Assembly: GCF_038725785.1 (NCBI RefSeq) | Contig: NZ_CP109796.1 | Location: 6,696,501 to 6,760,500, forward strand | DNA: 64,000 nucleotides | DNA from: Termitidicoccus mucosus | Lineage (GTDB): Bacteria > Verrucomicrobiota > Verrucomicrobiia > Opitutales > Opitutaceae | Direction: 5' to 3' | Shown: positions 63,129 through 64,000 of the stretch, in pieces | How positions within the stretch are numbered: the stretch's first letter is position 1 | Layout of the letters: each line of letters starts with the position of its first letter | Notes under the pieces: model-generated | What the model was told of the DNA's origin: nothing | What the model saw: only the letters and a program-made list of their open reading frames with translations | Database searches by the model: none | Made by a program: the position numbers and the translations under genes

Positions 63129-64000
63129 ATGGCTTTTTCGACGATTGATCCGGTGACGGGGGTGATCCGCTACAATCCGCTTTGGATTGTGGCCATCGCG
63201 CTGGCGGTGTCCGCGCTGCTGGGCGGGCTGGTTTGGTTTTTTGTCCGCGACAGCGCGGGATTTTTTCATGTGCCTTTCGGCGTGTCCGCCCCGGTCACGA
63301 AATCCTCCCGCGCGCGCCTGGACAGCATTGCGGAGGGCCGGAATCCTTCCCGGGAGGATCATATTCGCGACGCGTCGGATTATTTCGACTCGGTCAGTGC
63401 CGTGGCCGGGGAGTCGAAACAGGCGTTTTTGGACCGCGCGGCGGACCCCACCATTGGCTTGACCAATATGGATTCCCGGTTCGGCTGGCTTTTCCCCCAA
63501 GAGGAAAAGGTGCCGGGCGCGGGCGTTTCCGGTTCAGATGGCCAGGCTGCCGGGAATCCTGTTGCGGATGCCGGGCGGAGGTTTTCCGATGGCCGGTCGG
63601 GAGGGAGCGGATCGGGCGGTTATAATGTTCCGGGTTTGACAAGCCGTGAGGCCGGAGGATTTGCAGGCGCGGGCGCCGGTGGGTTTGGCGGGCGCGAGGG
63701 CGCGCCTGGTGCTGCCGGCCGCGGCGGCGTTTCCGGTGTGGAGGGATCATTTGGTGCGAACGACGCGGCCGGTGATTTTGGCCATGAAGGTTTTTTTCAA
63801 GGCGCACCTGAGGGCGCGGGCCAGGCTGGGGCTCCGGGCCGTGACGGAATGTCCGGGCAGTCCGGTTCGGGAATTTTAGGTTATTCGTCCGATTCATCCG
63901 GTTCAGCGGGTGCGGATGGTTTAGGCGGCGCGGGTTTTTCCGGCGGTACGGGAGCAGGGCAGGGGAGTGGTTCCGAGGGCACGGGATTGATGGACGAGGT
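63129..64000 (+). CDS. Membrane-anchored Gly-rich protein, possible VirB10/TrbI-like, 3' end outside window
   Basis: The frame is open from the ATG at 63129 to the right edge (290 codons visible). A short cytoplasmic start (MAFSTIDPVTGVIRYNPLW) is followed by one membrane segment at about 20-38 (IVAIALAVSALLGGLVWFFV), then about 100 mixed residues and a low-complexity region of Gly, Ala, Ser and Asp with repeated GxxG units (FAGAGAGGFGGREGAPGAAG). VirB10/TrbI proteins have this plan (N-terminal anchor, flexible spacer, C-terminal beta-barrel), and the gene follows the VirB9-like one by 18 bp, but the diagnostic C-terminal domain is not in view and the spacer is Gly- rather than Pro-rich. Confidence 0.6.
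   Translation, partial: MAFSTIDPVTGVIRYNPLWIVAIALAVSALLGGLVWFFVRDSAGFFHVPFGVSAPVTKSSRARLDSIAEGRNPSREDHIRDASDYFDSVSAVAGESKQAFLDRAADPTIGLTNMDSRFGWLFPQEEKVPGAGVSGSDGQAAGNPVADAGRRFSDGRSGGSGSGGYNVPGLTSREAGGFAGAGAGGFGGREGAPGAAGRGGVSGVEGSFGANDAAGDFGHEGFFQGAPEGAGQAGAPGRDGMSGQSGSGILGYSSDSSGSAGADGLGGAGFSGGTGAGQGSGSEGTGLMDE

Noticed and set aside
1-64000. tRNA or rRNA genes and an attachment site for the integrase
   Set aside because: No cloverleaf with a GTTCGA-type T-loop, no rRNA stretch and no flanking direct repeat typical of att sites were found by reading.

Overview
The window is high-GC DNA from a Gram-negative bacterium. Three very large type V autotransporters with autotransporter-associated beta-strand repeats, a T5SS/PEP-CTERM-type tandem repeat, long GC-rich palindromic repeats and heavy IS/group II intron debris together suggest a gut or host-associated verrucomicrobium of the Opitutaceae type. 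This lineage call is inference from gene content; no rRNA or other marker gene is present. No tRNA, rRNA or CRISPR array was found.

Layout. 1-12.4 kb: the 3' part of one autotransporter, a junction made of a group II intron tail and a histidine-kinase scrap, a second complete autotransporter (1841 aa) and a small protein gene. 12.5-16.8 kb: an IS630 element with a split reading frame, a tyrosine recombinase broken by a 1-bp frameshift and by a 198-bp TTAA-flanked MITE-like element, a small excisionase-like gene and several palindromic repeats. 16.8-35.3 kb: a giant autotransporter (about 5990 aa) followed 9 bp later by a second copy of the small protein gene. 35.4-41.9 kb: a second copy of the excisionase-like cassette, cut by the 5' end of a group II intron, then IS1182 debris, a histone H1-like gene, an Abi_2 (HEPN) abortive-infection gene and a two-gene module of an EAD-tagged caspase and an EAD-tagged partner truncated at an IS701 remnant. 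Further intron and RAYT transposase fragments follow. 41.9-43.8 kb: two PIN-domain toxin-antitoxin pairs. 44.7-47.1 kb: a LuxR-type response regulator and a MASE1-type histidine kinase. 47.2-53.6 kb: FkbM methyltransferase, XRE regulator with a palindromic operator, intact ISL3 element, a third copy of the small protein gene, a short-chain dehydrogenase and a class III adenylate cyclase. 54.0-55.5 kb: hipBA. 55.9 kb to the right edge: genes whose order and topology resemble virB5-virB6-virB8-virB9-virB10 of a type IV secretion system, split by an AAA ATPase gene and an IS110 remnant.

How it fits together. The autotransporters are surface or secreted adhesin-like proteins that share sequence modules and could recombine. 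The small three-copy protein family travels with two of them, the second copy at operon distance. The rest looks like a mobile-element graveyard and defence/stability island (caspase-EAD, Abi_2, two PIN systems, HipBA) next to conjugation-type genes, as expected for an integrated and decaying mobile region. The most novel candidates are the caspase/EAD pair, the three-copy small protein family and the TTAA-flanked element inside the integrase.
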